Origin: Clostridiales bacterium
Lineage (GTDB): Bacteria > Bacillota > Clostridia > Lachnospirales > Lachnospiraceae
Length of the DNA stretch: 64,000 bases
Assembly: GCA_018376135.1 (NCBI GenBank)
Contig: JAHABX010000014.1
Location: 23,106 to 87,105 of the forward strand
Reading direction: 5' to 3'
The notes below the pieces were generated by a model, which was given only the letters and a program-made list of their open reading frames with translations, ran no database searches and had not been told where the DNA came from. Positions within the stretch are counted from its first letter, which is position 1, and each line of letters starts with the position of its first letter. Below, piece by piece: positions 53,092-61,251 of this stretch. Both the position numbers and the translations under genes were made by a program.

Positions 53092-53885
53092 TGTCCGTCC
53101 ACCTCCTCTCTGACTCCAAGGGCTTCCGCCAGAAGCTCGGTGAAATAATATACCGAAAGTCCGCCGTCCCTGTTCCTCTTCAGGTTATACATACATAAAG
53201 GACATGCCGTGATCAGCATATCTGCCCCGAATCCGGCTGCGCTGTCCATGATCTTTTCGCACATGTTCCGGGACATCTCCTTTTCCTCCAGTGATATGTA
53301 GCCGCCGCAGCACTCATTCCGATAAGGATAGATCACCGGCTCCGCACCGATGGCACGGATAAATTCCTCCATGATCTTCGGATTCTCCGGATCATCAAAC
53401 TGCAGCACCTTTCCCGGACGAAGAAGCAGACAGCCGTAATAGGCGCCGATCTTCTTTCCGGTCAGCGGATTCACCACTTTTTCCTTCAATGCCTCAAAAC
53501 CTACCCGGTCACGGAGCACCTCCAGAAAATGGAGCACGGTGGTCTCACCGGCATAGGGCTCCTTTAACTGCATATATGCATTGGCTCTGCTGCGGATATC
53601 CTCCGCATGCCGCATATCATCATTGACTCTCTTGATCACATGATGACAGGCAGAACAGAGCGTGACCAGCTCCTGTCCCTTTTCCTTTGCTTCATTCAGC
53701 GCCCGGACAGAGGACAGCTTTGCGGCGATCTCGTCAGTGCCCAGCGGGTAGACCCCGCCGCAGCACTGCCAGTTCTCTATCTCCTCCAGCTCAAAGCCCA
53801 GCGCCCCGGCAGAAGCTCTTGCATAAGCATCCAGCTCTCTCGCCTTTGTTCTCAGGGTACACCCCGGATAATAACTGTACTTCAT
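53088..53885 (-). CDS. hdrB: Heterodisulfide reductase subunit B-type CCG-domain protein
   Basis: 265 aa from the ATG at 53885. Two CCG domains: the first with NWQCCGGVYPL and CSACHHV, the second with NECCGGYISLEE and CPLCMYNL, plus YYPGCTLRTKA at the start. CCG domains hold unusual non-cubane 4Fe-4S clusters that cleave disulfides in methanogens. The natural disulfide of this bacterium is unknown. In this operon it could instead bridge to the fumarate-reductase-like pair, as the fused HdrB domain does in TfrB. Follows the dehydrogenase gene by 39 bases. Confidence 0.93.
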   Translation of the reverse strand: MKYSYYPGCTLRTKARELDAYARASAGALGFELEEIENWQCCGGVYPLGTDEIAAKLSSVRALNEAKEKGQELVTLCSACHHVIKRVNDDMRHAEDIRSRANAYMQLKEPYAGETTVLHFLEVLRDRVGFEALKEKVVNPLTGKKIGAYYGCLLLRPGKVLQFDDPENPKIMEEFIRAIGAEPVIYPYRNECCGGYISLEEKEMSRNMCEKIMDSAAGFGADMLITACPLCMYNLKRNRDGGLSVYYFTELLAEALGVREEVDGQ

Positions 53886-53924
53886 GGTTCCTGTTATCCC
53901 TTCCTTCTTCAAATATCCCCAGAC

Positions 53925-54872
53925 CTATAATGCGATCTGGGCAATGACTGCCTTCAGTGCATCCGCACTTGCCTGAAGCTTTTGGATCTCTGCCCCATTC
54001 ATTCTCATGGGCACCTTTCCCTGGATTCCGTCAGGTCCAACCAGAGTCAGCGTACTCAGACACACATCCTCAATCCCGTATTCCCCATGCATCATGGAAG
54101 AAACCGTCGCAATGGAATCGGATGCCGCAAGAAGGATTCCGCACAGCTTGCAGACTGCCGCGGATACCGCATAGAAGGTAGCTCCCTTGTTGGCGATGAT
54201 CTTTCCGCCGGACTTCTGTACATAGGACAGCATTCCTTCCTTATCCAGCTCCTCCACATCCTTGTTCTTGCTCTTCATTAACTCATAATATTCATCCACA
54301 CTGACGCCGGAGATATACGCCCCGGTCCATGGAATAAAGGAGGTATCCCCATGCTCCCCGAACACATAGGCATGAATGTTCTTCTGTGCCACCTTGAAAT
54401 GCTCGGAAAGACCGCAGCGAAGGCGGGCAGTATCCAGAATCGTGCCGGAACCGATGATCTGGTTCTCCGGAAGACCGGAGATCTTCGTAAACACATAGGT
54501 CATAATATCCACCGGATTGCTCACGATGATATATTTGGCATGCGGCGCTTCCTTTACAATCTCGGGGGTAATACTTTTCAGAATATTCACATTGGTCTGG
54601 GTCAGCTCGATCCTCGTCTGTCCGGGCTTGCGGGCAATACCGGAGGTAATGATAACGATATCCGAATCCCGGGCATCCGCATATTCACCTGCGATGATCG
54701 AGATCGGATCCCTGAAACAGGTTCCCTGGGCAATATCCATCACCTCTCCGTCTACCTTCTCTTTGTTAATGTCGATCAGAACGATCTCTGATGCGATGTC
54801 CTCGGTAGATAAGGTATACGCGATGGTAGACCCGACACTTCCAGCTCCGATAATTGTGATTTTACTACTCAT
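53925..54872 (-). CDS. LDH/MDH-family dehydrogenase, probably malate dehydrogenase
   Basis: 315 aa from the ATG at 54872 (GGAGG about 10 bases upstream). NAD site IIGAGSVGSTIAYTL, VLIDINKEK, substrate loop SGIARKPGQTR (residues about 78-87), VSNPVDIMTY and catalytic His in FGEHGDTSFIPW. The fold is that of L-lactate dehydrogenase. At the specificity position (Gln102 in Bacillus LDH, NQKPGETR) it has Arg (ARKPGQTR), the residue that makes the enzyme accept oxaloacetate/malate. Being first in an operon with fumarase and a fumarate-reductase-like pair, malate dehydrogenase fits better than lactate dehydrogenase. Assay would settle it. Confidence 0.8.
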   Translation of the reverse strand: MSSKITIIGAGSVGSTIAYTLSTEDIASEIVLIDINKEKVDGEVMDIAQGTCFRDPISIIAGEYADARDSDIVIITSGIARKPGQTRIELTQTNVNILKSITPEIVKEAPHAKYIIVSNPVDIMTYVFTKISGLPENQIIGSGTILDTARLRCGLSEHFKVAQKNIHAYVFGEHGDTSFIPWTGAYISGVSVDEYYELMKSKNKDVEELDKEGMLSYVQKSGGKIIANKGATFYAVSAAVCKLCGILLAASDSIATVSSMMHGEYGIEDVCLSTLTLVGPDGIQGKVPMRMNGAEIQKLQASADALKAVIAQIAL

Positions 54873-54894
54873 GCACTCCATCCTCCGTTTTAAA

Positions 54895-54912
54895 TTGTCT
54901 TTTTTTTAACAA
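54895..54912 (-). promoter_or_regulatory. Possible second Rex-like half site in the leader
   Basis: TTGTTAA-N4-AAGACAA on the minus strand: one perfect and one poor half of the clostridial Rex pattern, 23 bases before the start codon. Weak on its own. Confidence 0.3.
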
Positions 54913-54954
54913 TGTGGTTTAAAAAAAAAGCTCTGACCTGATGCAATTTTCATT

Positions 54955-54983
54955 ATCATACCCCATTGTCAAAGATTTAACAA
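54955..54983 (-). promoter_or_regulatory. Promoter and Rex-type operator of the mdh-hdr-flx-frd-fum operon
   Basis: TTGTTA, 17-base spacer, TATGAT on the minus strand. Positions 54966-54983 read TTGTTAA-N4-TTGACAA, one mismatch from the clostridial Rex palindrome TTGTTAA-N4-TTAACAA, and cover the -35 and half of the spacer. Rex represses fermentation genes when NADH is low, so the operon would open when NADH accumulates. Confidence 0.68.
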
Positions 54984-55047
54984 GACCTTTTTTTCAAATT
55001 TCACGATTTTCTGCATGGAATTTACCGGAAACCGTCTCTGCAGCTGC

Positions 55048-55086
55048 AAAAAGAGCGCATCCCGGCTCCATTGCCAGGATACGCTC
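55048..55086 (-). terminator. Terminator after the OPT-PqqD operon
   Basis: Stem GAGCGTATCC / GGATGCGCTC (one mismatch region) with five T following on the minus strand, just after the PqqD-like stop. Confidence 0.75.
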
Positions 55087-55091
55087 CTTCC

Positions 55092-55424
55092 TCAAAACAC
55101 AATAAACCTGTGATTTTCCAATGTCTTTATAAAAACAGACAGCCGTTCCAAAAGCGGCTCTGCTTTCTCACCGAATTCTTCCTTTACCAGAACCGAAATA
55201 TCCAGTACGGTCCGTTCCCCGTCGATCTGCTGCCAGATAAAGCTTCCAAACTCATCCAGCGCAATATAGCTGATCCTGGGACGCTTCCATATGATCTGGG
55301 CGAGACGGTTGAAAAATCCTGTATTGGGCATGGCGATCTCCGCAGCGCCATCCTCCCTGATCCTCCACTGGAATTCCGGATTCCTCTTCGGTATGAATTC
55401 CAGATAATTCTGACTCTTTTTCAT
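55092..55424 (-). CDS. PqqD-family small protein
   Basis: 110 aa. DEFGSFIWQQIDGERTVLDI...VKEEFGEKAEPLLERL matches the PqqD winged-helix fold that binds precursor peptides in RiPP pathways. No precursor or radical SAM enzyme is near. It starts 3 bases after the stop of the OPT transporter, a pairing seen in other clostridia, so it may bind a peptide handled by the transporter. Function here is unknown. Confidence 0.75.
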   Translation of the reverse strand: MKKSQNYLEFIPKRNPEFQWRIREDGAAEIAMPNTGFFNRLAQIIWKRPRISYIALDEFGSFIWQQIDGERTVLDISVLVKEEFGEKAEPLLERLSVFIKTLENHRFIVF

Positions 55425-55427
55425 CTC

Positions 55428-57338
55428 TTATTTCCGCTTCTTCCAGATCGTGAATCTGCAGATAGACAACAAAAGCAATGCGAAAAATACCAGACCGCCT
55501 ATATTGCCAAGGTGGACCGGAAGCAGCTGTGCCAGATATTCTCCTACGTTGCTGTAATCAGCTCCCTTCAGCGGAATCACCGCACAGACTGCCAGCAGGA
55601 TACCAACCAGACCTTCTCCGGCGATCAGACCGGAGGTGTACAGCACACCATCCTCCACAACGTCCTTCTTCTCCTTCTCGGAGCTGTATTTTCTGCGCTC
55701 AAACCACCATCTTAAAATACCGCCTGCCATGATCGGTGTGGACAGATGGATCGGCAGATAGAGACCAACTGCAAAAGGAAGCACCGGAATGCCAAGGATC
55801 TCCACCACAACTGCAATCGCCACGCCGCAGAATACCAGTGTCCAGGGAAGATTGCTTCCCATCACACCCTCCACGACCATCTTCATCAGCATCGCCTGAG
55901 GCGCCGGAAGCTCTGTCCCGCCGAAGCCCCATGCGGCATTCAGAAGATACAGCACACCGCCAATGGCAAGGGCTGCCGCCAGCGCACCGATCAGCTCACC
56001 GATCTGCTGCTTTCTCGGGGTTGCTCCCAGAAGATAACCGGTCTTCAGATCCTGAGAGGTATCTCCTGCCATGGCGGCAATGATACAGATCACGGAACCG
56101 ATGGCAATGGCAGAAGTCATACCGGCCATTCCCTCATTTCCGGATGCCTTCAGAAGCATGGTCGCGATCAGAAGCGTCGCGATCGCCATACCGGATACCG
56201 GATTGTTGCTGCCGCCCACAATACCTACCATTCTGGAGGATACGGTGGCGAAGAAAAATCCAAAAATAATAATGATAAATGCTCCGAACAGATTAACCGG
56301 AATCGCCGGGATCAGCCACATGGCAACCGCCACCAGCACGATGCCTGCCGCCACTGTCTTCATGGACAGATCCTGACTGGTACGTTCACCGGAGCCTTCC
56401 TGCTGACCAAAGCCCTTCAGAGCCTCTCGGAAGGTACGGACGATCAGAGGAAGTGATTTGATCAGACTCATGATACCGCCTGCCGCCACTGCTCCTGCTC
56501 CCACATAACGGATATAGCTTCCCCAGATATCCCAGGTCCCCATGGCGCTGATGGGATCCTCCCCCGGATACAGTATCATATCTCCGCCGAACAGTGCGAT
56601 CAGAGGCATCAGCACAAACCAGCCCACCGTACCGCCTGCCAGCAGATAGGAGGAGATCTTCGGACCACAGATGTAGCCCACGCCTGCCAGCGCCGGAAGT
56701 ACATCCATTCCGATGCCGGAGCCCTTGTATGCAGTGATCTCCCAGTCTACCTCGCTGGGAAACAGCTTCAGACCGTCTGTGATGAATTTGTATAAAGCCG
56801 CAACGCCAAGTCCTGCAAATACAGTCCTGGACTTTGCTCCGCCCTGCTCACCTGCCAGAAGGACCTCCGCACATGCCTGTCCCTCCGGATAAGGAAGCGT
56901 ACCGTGCTCCTGTACGATCAGCGCCGTACGAAGCGGAATCATAAAAAGGACTCCCAGCACACCGCCGCAGAGCGCGATCAGTGAAATCTCCAGAAGAGAC
57001 GGTGCTGCCGTTCCCTCCTCCGCCGCCCACATAAACAGAGCAGGCATGGTGAAGATGGCTCCCGCTGCCAGCGACTCACCCGCCGAACCCACCGTCTGTA
57101 CAATATTGTTCTCAAGAATGGAATCTCTCCTCATGATCACACGGATGATTCCCATAGAAATAACCGCGGCAGGAATGGATGCGGATACGGTCATGCCCAC
57201 ACGCAGACCCAGATACGCATTTGCTCCGCCGAATAAAACAGCCAGAAGGATACCCAGTGAAACGGATGTAAGGGTAAGCTCCGGAACTATCTTATCAGCA
57301 GCGATAAAAGGCTTGAACTTTTTATCGTTGTCACTCAT
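55428..57338 (-). CDS. OPT-family oligopeptide transporter
   Basis: 636 aa, about fifteen hydrophobic segments. OPT features: ELTLTSVSLGILLAVLFGGANAYLGL at the start, VGSAGESLAAGAIFTMPALF near residue 85, EGQACAEVLLAG, and late GVMGSNLPW and GLYLPIHLSTPI motifs. Members take up small peptides or metal-peptide complexes with protons. It has its own promoter at 57382-57409 and is translated with a PqqD-like protein. Confidence 0.9.
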   Translation of the reverse strand: MSDNDKKFKPFIAADKIVPELTLTSVSLGILLAVLFGGANAYLGLRVGMTVSASIPAAVISMGIIRVIMRRDSILENNIVQTVGSAGESLAAGAIFTMPALFMWAAEEGTAAPSLLEISLIALCGGVLGVLFMIPLRTALIVQEHGTLPYPEGQACAEVLLAGEQGGAKSRTVFAGLGVAALYKFITDGLKLFPSEVDWEITAYKGSGIGMDVLPALAGVGYICGPKISSYLLAGGTVGWFVLMPLIALFGGDMILYPGEDPISAMGTWDIWGSYIRYVGAGAVAAGGIMSLIKSLPLIVRTFREALKGFGQQEGSGERTSQDLSMKTVAAGIVLVAVAMWLIPAIPVNLFGAFIIIIFGFFFATVSSRMVGIVGGSNNPVSGMAIATLLIATMLLKASGNEGMAGMTSAIAIGSVICIIAAMAGDTSQDLKTGYLLGATPRKQQIGELIGALAAALAIGGVLYLLNAAWGFGGTELPAPQAMLMKMVVEGVMGSNLPWTLVFCGVAIAVVVEILGIPVLPFAVGLYLPIHLSTPIMAGGILRWWFERRKYSSEKEKKDVVEDGVLYTSGLIAGEGLVGILLAVCAVIPLKGADYSNVGEYLAQLLPVHLGNIGGLVFFALLLLSICRFTIWKKRK

Positions 57339-57381
57339 TTTTTCTTTTCCCCTTTCTGTTTCTTAACACATTCTTAGCAAG

Positions 57382-57409
57382 TATATAATAAAATGCAGTC
57401 CATGGTCAA
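57382..57409 (-). promoter_or_regulatory. Promoter of the OPT operon
   Basis: TTGACC, 16-base spacer, TATATA on the minus strand, about 45 bases before the start codon. Confidence 0.55.
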
Positions 57410-57434
57410 TCCCAAGTTCAGGGTTTGGCGGAAT

Positions 57435-57463
57435 TTGACCTTTCATGCAAATGCTGGTAAAAT
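57435..57463 (+). promoter_or_regulatory. Promoter of the second MBL-fold gene
   Basis: TTGACC, 17-base spacer, TAAAAT on the plus strand, about 30 bases before the start codon and divergent from the OPT promoter. Confidence 0.6.
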
Positions 57464-57493
57464 AACAGCCGACTACAGACAGGAGATGACAAC

Positions 57494-58492
57494 ATGAAGA
57501 AAAGAAGACTTACCTCTATTATTTCCATTTTTACACTGTGGATACTGCTTATTTCCAGTATCACCGGATGCTCCGGCGCACTGGAGGAGCTTGCCTGGTC
57601 CGTACTGACGGAGGAGACTGCAGATACGGCTTCCCCGGTCAGTGGAGAAGATCTGACCCTGCATTTTCTAGATATCGGGCAGGGAGACTGTACCCTCATC
57701 ACCCAGGGAGAGCATGCCATGCTCATTGATGCGGGAGATAATGACAAGGGTACGGCTGTGCAGGCTTACCTGAATTATCTGGGCATTGAAGCACTGGATT
57801 ATTTTATCATGACCCACCCGGACGCCGATCATATCGGAGGCGCAGACGTGGTTCTCTACAAATTTGACTGTGATACGGTCCTGATGCCGGACAGGGAAAC
57901 AGATACAAGAACATATGATGATGTGATCCAGACCATGAGATCCAGAAACTATACCCCCACACATCCCCGGGTGGGGGATACCTATACCTTCGGAGACGCC
58001 GCCTTCACGGTCCTTTCTCCGGACAGAAGCTATTCTGACAATAACAACAATTCCATCGTCATCCACATGACCCACGGTGAGAATACCTTTCTCTTCACCG
58101 GTGACGCAGAGGCTGAAGCCGAGGAGGATATGCTCTCGGCAGGACTGAATGTAGACGCTGATGTGCTCAAGACAGCACATCACGGCAGCCACTCCTCCAC
58201 CACCGATGACTTCCTCAAAGCCGTCTCTCCGGAATATGCGGTCATAAGCTGCGGAGAAGACAACCGGTACGGGCACCCCCATGCAGAGACGCTGAACAAG
58301 TTCCGGCAGACCGGAGTATCGGTCTATCGTACTGACGAACAGGGAACCATTACCGCTGTCTCTGACGGAGAAAGCCTCGTCTGGAATACCAGCCCGTCCG
58401 AATCCTGGCAGACAGGCGAAGCAGACGCTGTGGTCTATGCAGAGAATATGTTCCTTCCTCGACAGAGGCAAGCCATGTGCCTGCTGCCATGA
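57494..58492 (+). CDS. Secreted MBL-fold lipoprotein, ComEC/Rec2-like
   Basis: 332 aa. Lipoprotein signal ending SSITGC (lipobox), then an MBL domain: LHFLDIGQGDCTLI, LIDAGDNDKG, THPDADHIGG, FLFTGDAEAEAE and TAHHGSHSSTTDDFL. All metal ligands look present, unlike the HHGE of the paralogue at 33203-34072. Probable extracellular hydrolase, perhaps a DNase used for nutrient DNA; substrate unknown. Its last 143 bases overlap, tail to tail, the end of the EamA transporter gene, so the C-terminal 40 or so residues may be non-conserved. Confidence 0.85.
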   Translation: MKKRRLTSIISIFTLWILLISSITGCSGALEELAWSVLTEETADTASPVSGEDLTLHFLDIGQGDCTLITQGEHAMLIDAGDNDKGTAVQAYLNYLGIEALDYFIMTHPDADHIGGADVVLYKFDCDTVLMPDRETDTRTYDDVIQTMRSRNYTPTHPRVGDTYTFGDAAFTVLSPDRSYSDNNNNSIVIHMTHGENTFLFTGDAEAEAEEDMLSAGLNVDADVLKTAHHGSHSSTTDDFLKAVSPEYAVISCGEDNRYGHPHAETLNKFRQTGVSVYRTDEQGTITAVSDGESLVWNTSPSESWQTGEADAVVYAENMFLPRQRQAMCLLP

Positions 58493-59309
58493 TAACCAGG
58501 GCGATCCAGAAATTCATTCCCGGTATCTCCCGGAAGAGCAGAAGGGACAGCAGCACGCCCACAAAGGGTGCCACCGCATAATAGGTACTGGTCTTCGCCG
58601 CTCCCAGATCCCGCTGGGCATATATGTAGAAATAGATGCTCAGCCCGTAGGCGACAAAGCCTACCAGGAGCGCCGCCAGTACACAGATTCCCCCGGGGAT
58701 CTGCTCGCCCAGCAGAAGGGCAATGATCAGAGAACCGGTCCCGGAACAGATCCCCTTGATGATCACGATCTGTGAAGGACTCTTCTCTGACAGCTTCCTG
58801 GTACAGTTATTTTCAATGCCCCAGCAGATACAGGCTCCCAGCACGAACAGCGAGCCTGTGGAAAAGGACAGACTCCTCACATCCTCAAAGGACAGGATCA
58901 GGCTGGCAAGCGTCACCCAGCCGATCGCCATCCACAATCTCCCTGATATCTTCTCCCCAAACACCAATAAAGCGATGAGAGACGTGGCGACAATCTCAAA
59001 ATTATTCAGAAGAGAGGCGTTTTCTGCCGTCGTTCCTGCAAGCCCCAGCATCAGAAGGATCGGGGCAGCAATATCCAAAAGGATCATTCCCGCCGTATAG
59101 GGAAGCTCCTCCCCGGAAAGCGAAAGCTCACAGGGTTCCTTTCCCACAGCCTTTCTGATCCATCCCATCACCAGCAGCCCGGCTCCCGCGCCCAGATATA
59201 AAAATGCCGCCAGCATGGTCGGAGCCACATCCTCCAGCAGAAGCTTGGACAAAGGAGCGTTCAGCGCATACAAAACTGCCGCTGACACAGCAAATAAAAT
59301 CGGTCTCAT
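58350..59309 (-). CDS. EamA/DMT-family transporter
   Basis: 319 aa from the ATG at 59309 (GGAGGTG just upstream). Ten hydrophobic segments in two EamA repeats: SAAVLYALNAPLSKLLL, AENASLLNNFEIVATSLIALLVFGE and STYYAVAPFVGVLLSLLLF with the terminal IALVIMAAGTWLAS. The conserved part ends there; about 37 more basic residues are read from DNA that also encodes the MBL protein on the other strand. Exporter of metabolites or drugs; substrate unknown. Its promoter carries a perfect C/G-tract palindrome. Confidence 0.85.
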   Translation of the reverse strand: MRPILFAVSAAVLYALNAPLSKLLLEDVAPTMLAAFLYLGAGAGLLVMGWIRKAVGKEPCELSLSGEELPYTAGMILLDIAAPILLMLGLAGTTAENASLLNNFEIVATSLIALLVFGEKISGRLWMAIGWVTLASLILSFEDVRSLSFSTGSLFVLGACICWGIENNCTRKLSEKSPSQIVIIKGICSGTGSLIIALLLGEQIPGGICVLAALLVGFVAYGLSIYFYIYAQRDLGAAKTSTYYAVAPFVGVLLSLLLFREIPGMNFWIALVIMAAGTWLASVEEGTYSLHRPQRLLRLSARIRTGWYSRRGFLRQRQR

Positions 59310-59320
59310 ACAGCACCTCC

Positions 59321-59374
59321 ATATCCCCCCTGGGGGGATATTTTTATTATATGCCATATGAGACCGATTTTCAA
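59321..59374 (-). promoter_or_regulatory. Promoter with CsoR-like palindrome upstream of the EamA gene
   Basis: TTGAAA (59369-59374), 17-base spacer, TATAAT (59346-59351) on the minus strand. Right behind the -10, 59321-59341 is a perfect palindrome ATATCCCCCC-T-GGGGGGATAT. G/C tracts flanked by AT steps are typical of CsoR/RcnR-family operators. It lies at the start of transcription and just before the ribosome site. Confidence 0.7.
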
Positions 59375-59378
59375 CCTG

Positions 59379-60737
59379 TTATTCTAACTGATTCAGTGCT
59401 TTCCTGAACTGGAAAGCGAACAATACCACGGTAAAGGTCACCGCCAGCACATCCGCGATGGGTTCTGCCAGGTATACGCCCATGACCTGATTCTCCACCA
59501 GATGCGGCAGCGTATACACAAGAGGAAGAAGCAGAACGAATTTTCTCATAACTGCCACCAGAATGGATGCTTTGGCATTTCCGATGGAGATAAAGGTCAT
59601 CTGACAGGCGATCTGGGCACCGAACACGCACATTGCCGCCAGATAGATCCGGATCGCCCAACTGGTATATGCAACCAACTCCGGATCCGACGAGAAGATC
59701 CTTGCAAATGCCTCCGGGAACAGCATGATCGCTCCCCAGATGATTACGGCATAAGCCATACTGATGCCAAAGAGCATCCAGAAGGTCTTCTTTACCCGGC
59801 TCTTATTCTTAGCGCCATAATTGTAACTGGAAATGGGCTGCGCTCCCTGTCCCAGTCCATGCATGGGAAGCATGGAGAACTGCATGGCACTGGAAAGGAT
59901 CGTCATGGCTCCAACTGCCACATCTCCGCCGTATTTTAACAGAGAGGAATTGAAGCAGACCACGATGATGCTTTCGCTTGCCTGCATGATAAACGGCGCA
60001 AGCCCCAGCGCGATCCCCGGCAGCACAATCTCCTTTTGTAAACGGAGATATTTCTTTTTGATCCGAATAATGGTCTTTTTTCCCGTCAGGAAGTAAAGCA
60101 CCCATACGGTGGACACCGCCTGGGAAAGTATGGTTGCCAGAGCCGCACCCCGCACACCCATATCCATTCCATAGATAAAGACAGGGTCCAGAATAATATT
60201 GCACACGGCTCCGATCAGCACGCTCAGCATCCCGGTCCTGGCAAAGCCCTGCGCCGTGATAAAAGCGTTCATACCCAGAGTAAGCTGAACAAATATGGTT
60301 CCAATGGCATAAATGTTCATGTATTCCGTGGCGTATCCGATGGTCTTCTCACTGGCTCCGAACAGCAGAAGCAGCGGACGGTTAAATATAAGAAGCAATA
60401 CGGTCAGTACCACGGATATGACGATCTGAAGCGTAAAGCTGCTGCCCAGCACCCGTTCCGCCATATCCTTGTCTCCCCTGCCCATTGCCATAGAGGCACG
60501 GGGCGCGCCTCCGTTGCTGACCAGTGCCGCAAAGGCTGACACAATCATAATGACCGGCATGCATACGCCCACTCCGGTCAGGGCAAGCGCCCCATCCTCC
60601 GGCATGTGTCCGATATAGACACGGTCTACCATATTATAAAGCAGATTGATGATCTGCGCCGCGATTGCCGGAATCGACAGTCTCCACAAAAGCCTTCCTA
60701 TGGGTTCTGTTCCCATAAAATCATTATTATTTTCCAT
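59379..60737 (-). CDS. MATE-family efflux transporter
   Basis: 452 aa from the ATG at 60737 (GGAAAG upstream), overlapping the MarR stop by 11 bases. Twelve hydrophobic segments in two six-helix halves; IAAQIINLLYNMVDRVYIG, NGGAPRASMAMGRGD, GMNAFITAQGFARTGML and SYNYGAKNKSRVKK are MATE features. Exports drugs or cationic metabolites using Na+ or H+. Co-transcribed with and probably controlled by the MarR gene. No terminator is visible before the EamA promoter. Confidence 0.9.
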   Translation of the reverse strand: MENNNDFMGTEPIGRLLWRLSIPAIAAQIINLLYNMVDRVYIGHMPEDGALALTGVGVCMPVIMIVSAFAALVSNGGAPRASMAMGRGDKDMAERVLGSSFTLQIVISVVLTVLLLIFNRPLLLLFGASEKTIGYATEYMNIYAIGTIFVQLTLGMNAFITAQGFARTGMLSVLIGAVCNIILDPVFIYGMDMGVRGAALATILSQAVSTVWVLYFLTGKKTIIRIKKKYLRLQKEIVLPGIALGLAPFIMQASESIIVVCFNSSLLKYGGDVAVGAMTILSSAMQFSMLPMHGLGQGAQPISSYNYGAKNKSRVKKTFWMLFGISMAYAVIIWGAIMLFPEAFARIFSSDPELVAYTSWAIRIYLAAMCVFGAQIACQMTFISIGNAKASILVAVMRKFVLLLPLVYTLPHLVENQVMGVYLAEPIADVLAVTFTVVLFAFQFRKALNQLE

Positions 60738-61179
60738 TCTTTCCATTCTCCAATCCATCTTGTATATTCTCGGAAATCCGATGACTCATCTCCAGGTACC
60801 ATTCCCGCTCATCTTCCGGTATCCCCCGGAACAGGATCTCTCCAAAGCTCCTCTGCGCTTCCAGGATCCCCTCCAGTACAGGCTCCGCCTCCTTTTGGAG
60901 TTCAAGATGCACTCTCCGTCTGTCACACGGGTCCGTCCTGCGGACAAGCATCTCCTTCTGTATCAGAAGCTCCACCCCCTGGGATACGTTTGCCTTCGGC
61001 AGCATCCGGTATCTGACAATATCGCTTGCCGTGTCCATATGCGGATTATTTTTTAAAAATGCGAGAATGTCGACCTCCAGCTGGGTCATATCATATTTCT
61101 TCCTGATCTCCGAAAAAGATCTCTCATAAATCTTCGATGTATATCGAAAATTGTTTAACATCTCCAACGCCAGATTCAT
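60727..61179 (-). CDS. MarR-family transcriptional regulator
   Basis: 150 aa, AGGAGG before the ATG. Winged helix: MTQLEVDILAFLKNNP, TASDIVRYRMLPKANVSQGVELLIQKEML and wing RRTDPCDRRRVHLELQKEAE. It precedes the MATE gene in one transcript, the usual arrangement for drug-responsive MarR repressors. The palindrome GTTC-N6-GAAC at 61208-61221 next to its -10 is the likely autoregulatory site. Confidence 0.9.
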   Translation of the reverse strand: MNLALEMLNNFRYTSKIYERSFSEIRKKYDMTQLEVDILAFLKNNPHMDTASDIVRYRMLPKANVSQGVELLIQKEMLVRRTDPCDRRRVHLELQKEAEPVLEGILEAQRSFGEILFRGIPEDEREWYLEMSHRISENIQDGLENGKNGK

Positions 61180-61207
61180 ATGCCCTCCTATCGTTCTGTT
61201 ATAAACT

Positions 61208-61251
61208 GTTCAATATCGAACTATTATACAGAAGGATCTGCAAAAATACAA
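61208..61251 (-). promoter_or_regulatory. Promoter and MarR-type operator of the marR-MATE operon
   Basis: TTGTAT (61246-61251), 17-base spacer, TATAAT (61223-61228) on the minus strand, followed at once by GTTCGATATTGAAC (61208-61221), near-palindromic. Typical layout of an autorepressed MarR gene. Confidence 0.65.
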
